From: Pseudochryseolinea flava
GTDB taxonomy: Bacteria; Bacteroidota; Bacteroidia; Cytophagales; Cyclobacteriaceae
DNA: 64,000 nt
NCBI RefSeq assembly: GCF_003286915.1
Contig: NZ_QMFY01000009.1
Span: 1 to 64,000, forward strand
Direction of reading: 5' to 3'
In this document: in pieces, positions 1 through 7,467 of the stretch
Numbering within the stretch: the stretch's first letter is position 1
Layout: every line of letters starts with the position of its first letter
Made by a program: the position numbers and the translations under genes
The notes under the pieces: generated by a model
What the model was told of the DNA's origin: nothing
Seen by the model: the letters and a program-made list of their open reading frames with translations, nothing else
The model's database searches: none

Positions 1-152
1 AATGAACATCACATACAATTTATTCAGGCTAACTCAACTGAACGTTAGTCTAAAAAGGTAGATATCCGCTCGATGAGGGCAAGAATCCTCCTATAGAGGA
101 GAAAAAAATCAACGTCGACATAAAAACTGTACGGATGGTGCCTCTAAAAATG

Positions 153-196
153 ATTAAAAAAACAAAGCATCTCCAAAATCGGGTTTTTAGAGATGC
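153..196 (-). terminator. Intrinsic terminator after the IlvD/Edd gene
   Basis: Read on the minus strand, a 7-bp stem (GCATCTC pairing with GAGATGC, plus-strand arms 167-173 and 190-196) is followed by TTTG and a run of seven T. It lies about 20 nt past the stop codon of the dehydratase gene. The loop of about 16 nt is long, but the U-tract is strong. Confidence 0.75.
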
Positions 197-215
197 CCTT
201 AACGATTAACTAGCC

Positions 216-1928
216 TCAATGCGAATCCCGCGTAACCTCACTACCACTGCTTCCCACTAAAAAATCCATATCCGCCCCAAGGTGTGCTTGCTGTACATGT
301 CGTTGGTATAGTTGAACATAGCCTCGTGTATACACTTTATGCCTTGGTTTCCATACGCGTTTTCTTTTATCAAGTTCTTCGTCTGAAACGTTTAATGTTA
401 TTGACCTGTTGGAAACATCGAGGGTGATAAGGTCGCCGTCTTCAATGACAGCAAAATTACCACCAGTAGCAGCTTCAGGTGATGCATGTAAGATCACCGT
501 TCCGAAACCTGTTCCGCTCATGCGACCATCGGAAATGCGGATCATATCTGTAACGCCCGCGCGAAGAAGCTTTTTAGGAATGCTCATATTACCAACTTCT
601 GGCATGCCTGGGTAGCCGATCGGACCAACATTTTTCAGTACAAGAATACTATTGGCATCAACATCAAGATTTTCATCGTCGATTCGTGCTTTAAAATCTT
701 CGATGTCTTCAAATACAACCGCTTTACCCGTGTGTTTCATGAGATGGAGGCTTGCAGCTGATGGTTTTATCACAGCACCGTGCTCACATAGGTTTCCCTT
801 TAATACGGCAACGCCTGACAGCGGATTGAAAGGTATATCGACGGGTGCAATGATTTCACGATTGTAACTGATGGCTTCGTCGTAATTTTGTTTTAGCGTG
901 TTCCCATTAGCGGTCACACAATTACCATGTAGAAATTTATCGAGCTCTTTCATAACGGCAGGGAGTCCTCCGGCATAATAGAGATCTTCCATGAAATATT
1001 TTCCAGAAGGTTGAAGGTTTGCAAGCAATGGTACAGTCGTGGAAAGTTTATCGAAGTCGGAAAGTTCGAGGGTTACACCGATGCGCGCGGCAATCGCAAG
1101 AAGATGGATGATAAAATTCGTGGATCCGCCGATTGCAGCATTTACAACGATCGCATTTTCAAAGGCCTCACGAGTTAGAATCGACGAGGGCGTTATGTTT
1201 TCACGAACCATCTGTACGATGCGAGACCCTGAAAGCTGTGCCAATACTTTTCGCCGTGAGTCTGCCGCAGGAATTGCTGCATTATGAGGCAGTGTTAGCC
1301 CAAGAGATTCGACCATACATGCCATCGTTGAAGCCGTACCCATCACAGCACAATGTCCGCGACTTCTACACATGCATGCTTCAGCAACGGTTAAATCTTC
1401 TTGCGTCATTTCACCAGCGCGTACTGCATCATTAAATCGCCAAACATCACTCGTGCTAATATCTCTTCCCTCATACTTGCCTGTCAACATCGGCCCACCC
1501 GATACGACGATTGTGGGAATGTTAACACTGCAAGCGCCCATGACCAACGACGGTGTAGTTTTGTCACATCCACAAAGTAACACTACGCCATCTACGGGAT
1601 TGGCGCGGATAGACTCTTCAACATCCATGCTCGCAAGATTTCGAAATAACATGGCGGTTGGTTTGATGAGTGTCTCCCCCAATGACATTACAGGAAACTC
1701 GACGGGAAATCCCCCAGCCTCTGAAACACCGCGCTTCACTGATTCAGCCAGTTCGCGGAAATGTGCATTACAAGGTGTTAGTTCAGAAAATGTATTACAG
1801 ATACCAATCACAGGACGGCCATCGAATTCATGCGTAGGTATGCCTTGGTTCTTCATCCATGCCCGGTAGATGAATCCATCTTTGCCAGTTTTGCCAAACC
1901 AATTTTGACTCCGATACTTTTCTTTCAT
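216..1928 (-). CDS. IlvD/Edd-family dehydratase (sugar-acid or dihydroxy-acid dehydratase)
   Basis: This 570-residue Fe-S dehydratase belongs to the family that includes dihydroxy-acid dehydratase, 6-phosphogluconate dehydratase and L-arabinonate/D-xylonate dehydratases. Family members dehydrate a 2,3-dihydroxy acid to a 2-keto acid. The three probable cluster cysteines are visible in PCN (about residue 53), GCDK (about 121) and RGHC (about 193). The stretch around GHCAVMGTASTMA and LPHNAAIPAADSRR resembles the pentonate-dehydratase branch more than IlvD of branched-chain synthesis, and no ilv genes are nearby. The open frame extends upstream to 2000, but that would overlap the upstream gene. 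The ATG at 1928 lies 8 nt past that gene's stop and is the better start. The exact substrate cannot be told from sequence alone. Confidence 0.85.
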   Translation of the reverse strand: MKEKYRSQNWFGKTGKDGFIYRAWMKNQGIPTHEFDGRPVIGICNTFSELTPCNAHFRELAESVKRGVSEAGGFPVEFPVMSLGETLIKPTAMLFRNLASMDVEESIRANPVDGVVLLCGCDKTTPSLVMGACSVNIPTIVVSGGPMLTGKYEGRDISTSDVWRFNDAVRAGEMTQEDLTVAEACMCRSRGHCAVMGTASTMACMVESLGLTLPHNAAIPAADSRRKVLAQLSGSRIVQMVRENITPSSILTREAFENAIVVNAAIGGSTNFIIHLLAIAARIGVTLELSDFDKLSTTVPLLANLQPSGKYFMEDLYYAGGLPAVMKELDKFLHGNCVTANGNTLKQNYDEAISYNREIIAPVDIPFNPLSGVAVLKGNLCEHGAVIKPSAASLHLMKHTGKAVVFEDIEDFKARIDDENLDVDANSILVLKNVGPIGYPGMPEVGNMSIPKKLLRAGVTDMIRISDGRMSGTGFGTVILHASPEAATGGNFAVIEDGDLITLDVSNRSITLNVSDEELDKRKRVWKPRHKVYTRGYVQLYQRHVQQAHLGADMDFLVGSSGSEVTRDSH

Positions 1929-1936
1929 ACAGCTTA

Positions 1937-2449
1937 TTATTGGATCACACCATCGCGATATGCGCGCATCATTTCGCCATATCCCATTTGTTTTGCACAT
2001 GCCATCACCGTAACCGTGATGCGCTTTGTTTTTGTTTCAATGGTCTTTGCGCCATCAATCCATTTGCTAAAATACTGCTGGTGGGAGGGTGGAAGACTTT
2101 TGAAAAATTTCAATGCAGCAGGCTCATCTTCTAAACATGCTATAAGGTCAGCCGACAATTGAAGTTTACGTTCATCAAGTTCTAGGCTCACTTTTACTTT
2201 TTCTCCAACCGTTTTGCCTGTGCCTTTGCGCATGGACGCATTGAAAGGTAATATGAACTGACCTTCACCCATGGGGAGAATTGATGTTTTCTCAATTTTG
2301 TGACCATCCAACGTACCTCTCACACGAAAGGACACTTTCGTCCCTGGTTTTAATTTATTGGCGTTGGCAGCACTAATCTCAATATATGTCCATCCAGACT
2401 TCTCGCCTTTTTTTTGAAATTTTTGGAGCGTACTAGTAAATGTTATCAT
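1937..2449 (-). CDS. DUF1905 / YdeI-OmdA family protein
   Basis: This is a 170-residue cytosolic protein with two parts. An N-terminal DUF1905-like beta domain (about 1-90) carries KSGWTYIEI and a VSFRVRGTLDG stretch. A C-terminal YdeI/OmpD-associated helical segment follows, ending in PPSHQQYFSKWIDGAKTIETKTKRI. Members are widespread and often called bacteriocin-protection or YdeI-like, but their biochemical role is not established. The frame could begin at a GTG at 2470; the ATG at 2449 is preferred. It probably forms an operon with the dehydratase 8 nt downstream. Its promoter region is shared with the divergent marR and contains an operator-like palindrome at 2548-2559, so it may be under MarR control too (inference). 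Confidence 0.75.
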   Translation of the reverse strand: MITFTSTLQKFQKKGEKSGWTYIEISAANANKLKPGTKVSFRVRGTLDGHKIEKTSILPMGEGQFILPFNASMRKGTGKTVGEKVKVSLELDERKLQLSADLIACLEDEPAALKFFKSLPPSHQQYFSKWIDGAKTIETKTKRITVTVMACAKQMGYGEMMRAYRDGVIQ

Positions 2450-2547
2450 AAGAATTTGTGAATTTAACACATATCATGAGTTGTTGAGTTGTTTGGCGCT
2501 CAATCTTAATCGCGACTTAATAAAATTATCCGGAAAGGCGCAAATGT

Positions 2548-2566
2548 TTGTAGCTACAACTATTGT
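2548..2566. promoter_or_regulatory. Putative MarR operator upstream of marR
   Basis: A perfect 12-bp palindrome, TTGTAGCTACAA (2548-2559), is followed by a TTGT half-site 15 bp from its start. The same arrangement, TTGTAnnnACAACnATTGT, recurs at 3067-3085 in front of the first pirin gene. Repetition at two promoters next to a MarR gene is the classic picture of an autoregulated MarR regulon. Confidence 0.65.
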
Positions 2567-2596
2567 CTCTACCTTAGGTGTGGAGAATGAATCAAC

Positions 2597-3046
2597 ATGT
2601 CTTTAGAGCACGATCTTCAACAAGAGAAGTTTAGCAGCGTTCACAACAAGGCTGCCGTCAATATACTATATACCAGTAGCTGGCTGTATAACCTGAACGC
2701 GAGTCGTCTAAAAGATTATGACATCACGCCTGAGCAATTCAATGTCCTCAGGATTTTGAGAGGAAGCCACCCGAAGCCGCTCATGCTGGCCGATATAGCC
2801 TTGCGAATGATTGACAAGAATAGCAACGCCACGAGACTGGTTGAAAAACTCCGGCAAAAGGGATTTCTAAAACGTGAAATTTGTGAAGAGAATCGGCGTC
2901 AGGTAGATATCATCATCACAGATAAAGGATTAAATGTCCTGAAGCGAATCGATTCGGATGAAGCAGAATGGCTTGCGAAATTAAAGACCATTACCAAAGC
3001 TGAAGCCCAAGAGTTGAATCGCATTTTAGACAAATTGAGAGGCTAA
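2597..3046 (+). CDS. MarR-family transcriptional regulator
   Basis: This is a 149-residue winged-helix dimeric repressor of the MarR type. The recognition-helix region reads ADIALRMIDKNSNATRLVEKL (about 75-95), and the wing follows at REICEENRRQVDIIITDKG. MarR proteins typically release DNA on binding phenolic or electrophilic ligands or on cysteine oxidation. Here the only cysteine (Cys95-100 region, in the wing) sits in REICEENRR, so redox sensing is possible but unproven. It is divergent from the YdeI-like gene and is followed by two pirins and a nitroreductase, a set that suggests control of quinone or oxidative-stress functions. Palindromes before its own start and before the next gene support autoregulation. 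Confidence 0.88.
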   Translation: MSLEHDLQQEKFSSVHNKAAVNILYTSSWLYNLNASRLKDYDITPEQFNVLRILRGSHPKPLMLADIALRMIDKNSNATRLVEKLRQKGFLKREICEENRRQVDIIITDKGLNVLKRIDSDEAEWLAKLKTITKAEAQELNRILDKLRG

Positions 3047-3066
3047 TATATTTTTTCTTTAAATAG

Positions 3067-3085
3067 TTGTATAGACAACAATTGT
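3067..3085. promoter_or_regulatory. Putative MarR operator upstream of the pirin genes
   Basis: TTGTATAGACAA (3067-3078) matches the palindrome before marR in the TTGTAnnnACAA pattern. It is followed by the same CnATTGT extension at the same spacing. The direct repeat TTGTATAGA occurs at 3067 and again at 3082. It lies about 55 nt upstream of the pirin start, in the expected promoter zone. Confidence 0.65.
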
Positions 3086-3139
3086 ATAGAACCTTATTTG
3101 ATGGTGCACGTTAACATCACTAGCAAAAAAGGAGATTTT

Positions 3140-3850
3140 ATGAAAACCGTGTTACACAAAGCAGCTTCACGAGGTCGTGCAAACCATGGGTGGTTGGATT
3201 CAAAACACACTTTTAGCTTTGCTAACTACTATGACCCAACCCGGATGCACTTCGGTGCGCTGCGTGTTTTGAATGATGATATTGTTGCCGGTGGCAGGGG
3301 TTTTGGTACTCATCCGCATGATAACATGGAAATTATTTCTATTCCGATAACTGGCGACCTTGAGCATAAAGATAGCATGGGCAATGTTGCTGTTATTCGT
3401 GAGAATGATGTGCAGGTGATGAGTGCTGGAACGGGAATTTATCATTCTGAATATAACAAGCGCCAAGATGAACACGTGAATTTTCTTCAGATCTGGCTGT
3501 TTCCCAAAGAACAAAATATACCACCACGCTATGGCCAGCAATCTTTCGAGCCAAAAGATCGTGTGAACAAATTGCAGCAAGTAATAACGGCTGATCAAAA
3601 TGGCGAAGGCGTGTGGATAAACCAAGACGCATGGTTTCATTTAGGAAATTTAAATGATGGTTTTTCAGTCGCGTACACGTTGAAGCAAAAAGGACATGGC
3701 GTATATGTCTTCGTGATTGAAGGCGACGTCGATGTAAACGACCAGGCTTTGAACCGGCGCGATGGTGTCGGTGTATGGGAGACGGATTCCATTCGGATCA
3801 CAGCGAAGAGCGATGCTAAAATTTTAGTGATGGAAGTACCAATGAATTAA
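3140..3850 (+). CDS. Pirin-family bicupin protein
   Basis: This is a 236-residue pirin-like (YhhW-type) bicupin. The N-terminal cupin metal ligands are visible as HPHDNMEI (His-x-His) and the later GIYHSEYN (His and Glu), as in quercetinase-active pirins that bind Fe or another divalent metal. The second cupin (about 145-236) lacks a full ligand set, as is usual in the family. The start at 3140 is chosen because AGGAG sits 6-10 nt upstream; the frame itself is open from 3098. Pirins in bacteria are linked to flavonoid 2,3-dioxygenation and stress responses, and the physiological substrate here is unknown. It is the first of two non-identical pirins in tandem and probably belongs to the MarR regulon. 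Confidence 0.88.
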   Translation: MKTVLHKAASRGRANHGWLDSKHTFSFANYYDPTRMHFGALRVLNDDIVAGGRGFGTHPHDNMEIISIPITGDLEHKDSMGNVAVIRENDVQVMSAGTGIYHSEYNKRQDEHVNFLQIWLFPKEQNIPPRYGQQSFEPKDRVNKLQQVITADQNGEGVWINQDAWFHLGNLNDGFSVAYTLKQKGHGVYVFVIEGDVDVNDQALNRRDGVGVWETDSIRITAKSDAKILVMEVPMN

Positions 3851-3882
3851 ACTAATACGCCTATGGAGGGCATTACAAATGT

Positions 3883-4752
3883 ATGAAGACAAGAACTGTA
3901 TCGACGTTGCTTTACGGTCAAACCGTTGACATGGGAGGGTTTCCTGTAAGACAAGCATTTCCAACCAACAACGTTGAGAACATCGATCCATTTTTATTAC
4001 TGCATCACGCGAACATCAAAGTGCCAACACATGTTGAGCCGCGTCATGCTGGCGTTGGGCCTCATCCTCATCGCGGATTTTCCCCCGTAACATTTGTGTT
4101 TCAAGGTGGCGTGCATCACCGTGATAGTCGCGGAAACGACAGTGTTATTTATGAAGGTGGCGCGCAATGGATGAACGCAGGACGAGGTGTTATTCACAGT
4201 GAGCGACCACCGCATGATATTCTTGAGCGCGGCGGGAGACAAGAAATTATTCAACTGTGGATCAACACGCCTGCAAAGCATAAAATGGATGAGCCTTTTT
4301 ATTTTCCCGTTAGTGCTGAGAATGCCGTCAGAAAAACCTACGATGAAAGTAAAGTAACATTAACAGTTTTCGCAGGTGAACTGGATGGATTAAAAGGACC
4401 TATTCCTTCACATACGGAAGTAAATGCGGCGACGTCTGAGCTGAAAAAGGGAGGGCGCCTTTCGGTAAATTTTCATCAAGATCATAACGCATTCATTTAT
4501 TTGCTCGATGGTAAGCTCAAGGTAGAAGGGTTTGGTTTGGTTGAAGCGCATCATGCGGTGGTATTCAATCAAGACGGCGACGGAATCGTGATCGAAGCGC
4601 TTGAAGATACGAGGATCCTGTTGATGACAGGCGCTCCATTAAAAGAACAGGTCGTTTCCCACGGACCGTTCGTTATGAACACAACGACTGAAATATTGGA
4701 AGCAATGCGTGACTACCAAGTCGGGAAAATGGGTGTTCTGATAGAAGAATAA
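3883..4752 (+). CDS. Pirin-family bicupin protein, second paralogue
   Basis: This is a 289-residue pirin. Metal-site motifs GPHPHRGFSPVTFV and NAGRGVIHSERP give the His-x-His and His/Glu ligands in the N-terminal cupin (about 55-110). A longer C-terminal cupin domain follows (about 170-280). It resembles the larger pirin branch, whereas its upstream neighbour resembles the YhhW branch, so the two are probably not a recent duplication. A GGAGGG sequence precedes the ATG by about 12 nt. The 32-nt gap to the upstream pirin and the strong terminator just after the stop indicate a two-gene pirin transcript. Confidence 0.88.
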   Translation: MKTRTVSTLLYGQTVDMGGFPVRQAFPTNNVENIDPFLLLHHANIKVPTHVEPRHAGVGPHPHRGFSPVTFVFQGGVHHRDSRGNDSVIYEGGAQWMNAGRGVIHSERPPHDILERGGRQEIIQLWINTPAKHKMDEPFYFPVSAENAVRKTYDESKVTLTVFAGELDGLKGPIPSHTEVNAATSELKKGGRLSVNFHQDHNAFIYLLDGKLKVEGFGLVEAHHAVVFNQDGDGIVIEALEDTRILLMTGAPLKEQVVSHGPFVMNTTTEILEAMRDYQVGKMGVLIEE

Positions 4753-4765
4753 TGTGACGAATACC

Positions 4766-4802
4766 AATCAGTTCCGGAATTCTGGAACTGATTTTTTTTT
4801 CA
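4766..4802 (+). terminator. Strong intrinsic terminator after the second pirin
   Basis: A perfect 10-bp stem (AATCAGTTCC with GGAACTGATT, arms 4766-4775 and 4784-4793) and an 8-nt loop are followed by an uninterrupted T-run. It ends the pirin transcript 13 nt after the stop codon. It lies inside the long open frame of the next gene, showing that that gene's true start is downstream. Confidence 0.92.
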
Positions 4803-4840
4803 TTGGAATGACGTTAACTTCGCTTCGTTATAATGAAGTC

Positions 4841-5428
4841 ATGAAATCTGACAATGTTGATTTTCCAATTTCTGAGCTCATTCGCAGGAGAAAAAGTGTA
4901 CGTGCGTTTACCGATCAGCTGGTCGAGCAGGATAAATTGAATTCGCTTTTCGAAGCTACGCGTTGGGCGCCATCAAGCACCAATGAGCAACCGTGGCTTT
5001 ATATCTATGCGTCTAAAGATCAAACAGCATTGTGGAATAAGCTTTTTGAGGCGTTGAATGATGGTAACAAAATTTGGGTGAAGGATGCGCCGCTGTTGAT
5101 CGTAAGTTTCGCTAGGAAAAACTTCACAAGATTCCCCGGACCGAACGCGCATGCAATGTACGATTTAGGTGGTGCGAATGCATTCCTAGCATTACAAGCT
5201 GTTGAGCTTGGTTTACAAGTCAGACAGATCGCAGGATTTAATGCTGCCAAGGTTATGGAAAATTTAAATGTCCCCGACCTTTATGAGCCTGGTGTTTTCT
5301 TAGCCGTCGGATACCCAGGAAGTCCGGAGTCGCTTCCCGAAAATTTGAAACTGAGAGAAGCTGCTCCACGCGAGAGAAATTCGCAGCAAGTTTTCGTGAT
5401 GAATCAAGTCTTCGACAACGAAAAATAA
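4841..5428 (+). CDS. Nitroreductase-family protein
   Basis: This is a 195-residue FMN-dependent nitroreductase-fold oxidoreductase. The N-terminal RRRKSVRAFTD and RWAPSSTNEQPW motifs are typical FMN-binding segments of the NfsB/FRP-like superfamily, and the length is normal. Family members reduce quinones, nitroaromatics or flavins with NAD(P)H. The open frame starts at 4754, but that start would translate through a perfect terminator hairpin. The ATG at 4841 begins right before the conserved domain and is the likely start. With the MarR regulator and two pirins upstream, a role in quinone or electrophile stress fits, though the terminator means it has its own promoter or depends on read-through. 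Confidence 0.85.
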   Translation: MKSDNVDFPISELIRRRKSVRAFTDQLVEQDKLNSLFEATRWAPSSTNEQPWLYIYASKDQTALWNKLFEALNDGNKIWVKDAPLLIVSFARKNFTRFPGPNAHAMYDLGGANAFLALQAVELGLQVRQIAGFNAAKVMENLNVPDLYEPGVFLAVGYPGSPESLPENLKLREAAPRERNSQQVFVMNQVFDNEK

Positions 5429-5435
5429 TCGCTGT

Positions 5436-7316
5436 CTACATCAAGGGGATACTGATGGTAACTTCTGTGCCTTCACCCTCTTCGCTATGTATGCTTAACT
5501 GCCCTCCGTTGCGCTTTACAAATTCTTTGCAAAGTAAAAGGCCAAGTCCAGTTCCTTTTTCTTGCTGCGTTCCTACTTTCGTAAAATACTCCGACCCTGT
5601 AATTAAGTTTATTTCGTCTTGATTCATTCCGATACCAGCATCAATCACTTTCAAGTGACAAAATCTTTCATCTTTCACTGCTCTTACCACTACTTTCTGA
5701 TTGGCTTTCGAGAATTTAATTGCGTTGTGCATTAAATTTCGTAAGATCAACTGAAACTGATCTTGATCTACGCGAACGTGAATGGAATCAGTAATTTGGT
5801 TGTCGATGGTAATATTTTTTCTGCTGGCTTGCTCATCGAGTAGGCGTCGCGAATCTTCGACAGTCGTTTTTACATCCACGTCTTTTAGATCCGTCTTAAT
5901 CCCTTCCATTTGGCTCATCGACCAACTGAGTAGATTCTCCAAGGTCCGTTGTGTTACGCCTAAGTTTGTCTTTAATTTATCCGAAAACAGAACGAATTCA
6001 TCTGGAGTTAATTTTTTACTCGTTAACAATTCCAACAAAGCTTGTAGCGAAGCAATGGGACCACGAAGGTCATGGCTGATCACAGAAAATAGTTTGGATT
6101 TTAAATCGTTCAAGTGTTGCAGGAATTCTGCTTGCGCTTGGATCTCTTCCTTTTGTAAAGCGATGGCGCGGTTTTTTTCTTGAAGTTCACTGTTCGCGCG
6201 CGACTGAATATTTCGTAACCTAAACAATACAATAATGAGCGCCGCTAATAACACTATTCCAGCTCCCATTACAAAAGTAAGGAGCCGCTGATTGTGAACG
6301 AGTGACTCTTGCTGCGCATTTTCTTCTCCGAGCGCGGCAATCGTTTTGTTTTTTAATTCTAGCTCATAAAGCGATTGCATCTCTTGAATTTGCCCCGCTT
6401 TCTCTGTATTGTATAAACTGTCTTTGTACTGCGAAACGAGCTTGTATTGTTCTACTGCCAAAAGAGGTTCTTTCTTAAAGGTAAAGATCGTGGCCTTTAA
6501 CTCGTGGACTTTTATCAGGGTTCCAAAATTGTCGAGTGCGCGATTGAGTGGAATAGATTTGTCGAGGAAGAATAAAGCGCTATCTGCTTGATGGGTGTGA
6601 AATGCATTTTGCGCAGCTTGTAAATAACAGATGCCGAGACCTCGCCGATTGTCCACAAGTTTATCGAGCACTACCGCAGCCCTGTTATAAAAAGCGCTTT
6701 CATTGTAGCGTTTTAACAGGAAGAATACTTTCGATTTGCGACTTAATAGAATACTTAAGTTTAATGAGTCTTTAAAAGCTTCGTAAAGGTGAATGCCTTT
6801 ATCTGCTGAAATCAATGCGGAATCGTAAGCACCAGTTTCTGTTTGAAGCATACTTTCTTCACGATAGACATCGGCAAGTAAATGTGGCTGATCTCCTTTA
6901 ATCGTCAGTAAGTGCGCTCGTTTAAGATACGCACGTGCTTGATCGTAGTTCTTCAGGTCAACGAAAGTTCTGGCAAGTGACAGATAGCTTTCTCCCCAAT
7001 GAAAAACATGAGTCGTGTTCTCGTACGCTTTTAGTGCTTTAAAGCCATACTCGGTACTCAACCTGTAATTTGCCTTCGCCCAATAAGCCTTCGATAAAAC
7101 GAAATAACTGTAGCCTTCTAAGTAGGGTAATTCTTGCTCTAACGCTTGAGCTAATGATCGTTTGGAAATGACGATGGATGAGTCTGGTGTTGTTAGGAAA
7201 AGTTTATAAGCTTTTACCAAATTCGTAGCAATAACGGTACTGTCTGTCACCGTTGGCTGCGCCGAAGAAATGTGACTCGCAAAAAGCAGTAAGATTAAAA
7301 ACCGAAATCCTCGCAT
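5436..7316 (-). CDS. TPR-containing sensor histidine kinase
   Basis: This 626-residue protein has a signal peptide (1-20, ending SSAQ), a tetratricopeptide-like helical sensor region (about 30-320), one transmembrane helix (about 345-366), a coiled coil, and a kinase core. The H-box is ISHDLRGP with His415. The ATPase shows an N-box (NLMHNAIKFS), DAGIGM and GTGLGL. This layout, a periplasmic TPR domain on a single-pass kinase, is very common in Bacteroidota. No response regulator gene adjoins it, so it is an orphan kinase here. It converges on the nitroreductase gene with only 7 nt between the stops, and shares its upstream region with a divergent TonB receptor gene. Confidence 0.9.
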   Translation of the reverse strand: MRGFRFLILLLFASHISSAQPTVTDSTVIATNLVKAYKLFLTTPDSSIVISKRSLAQALEQELPYLEGYSYFVLSKAYWAKANYRLSTEYGFKALKAYENTTHVFHWGESYLSLARTFVDLKNYDQARAYLKRAHLLTIKGDQPHLLADVYREESMLQTETGAYDSALISADKGIHLYEAFKDSLNLSILLSRKSKVFFLLKRYNESAFYNRAAVVLDKLVDNRRGLGICYLQAAQNAFHTHQADSALFFLDKSIPLNRALDNFGTLIKVHELKATIFTFKKEPLLAVEQYKLVSQYKDSLYNTEKAGQIQEMQSLYELELKNKTIAALGEENAQQESLVHNQRLLTFVMGAGIVLLAALIIVLFRLRNIQSRANSELQEKNRAIALQKEEIQAQAEFLQHLNDLKSKLFSVISHDLRGPIASLQALLELLTSKKLTPDEFVLFSDKLKTNLGVTQRTLENLLSWSMSQMEGIKTDLKDVDVKTTVEDSRRLLDEQASRKNITIDNQITDSIHVRVDQDQFQLILRNLMHNAIKFSKANQKVVVRAVKDERFCHLKVIDAGIGMNQDEINLITGSEYFTKVGTQQEKGTGLGLLLCKEFVKRNGGQLSIHSEEGEGTEVTISIPLM

Positions 7317-7467
7317 TTACACGCTCGAAAACCTTAAATAATCATTATTTCCAGGTTCATACAATTGAATTACCGTTAAAAAAGCATGTAAGGATTGGAT
7401 GAGAAAGAATCAAGAATTTTAATGTGTCAACAACTTAAGAAAGTGCATCTCTGTTCGTTAAATTGTG

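Noticed and set aside
82-102. CTCC-TATA-GAGG hairpin near the left edge as a terminator
   Set aside because: No T-run follows on the plus strand and on the minus strand the T-run precedes the hairpin; the clear terminator for the dehydratase is at 153-196.
216-1928. ilvD of branched-chain amino acid synthesis
   Set aside because: Sequence wording is nearer to sugar-acid dehydratases and no ilv or leu gene is adjacent; the substrate is left open.
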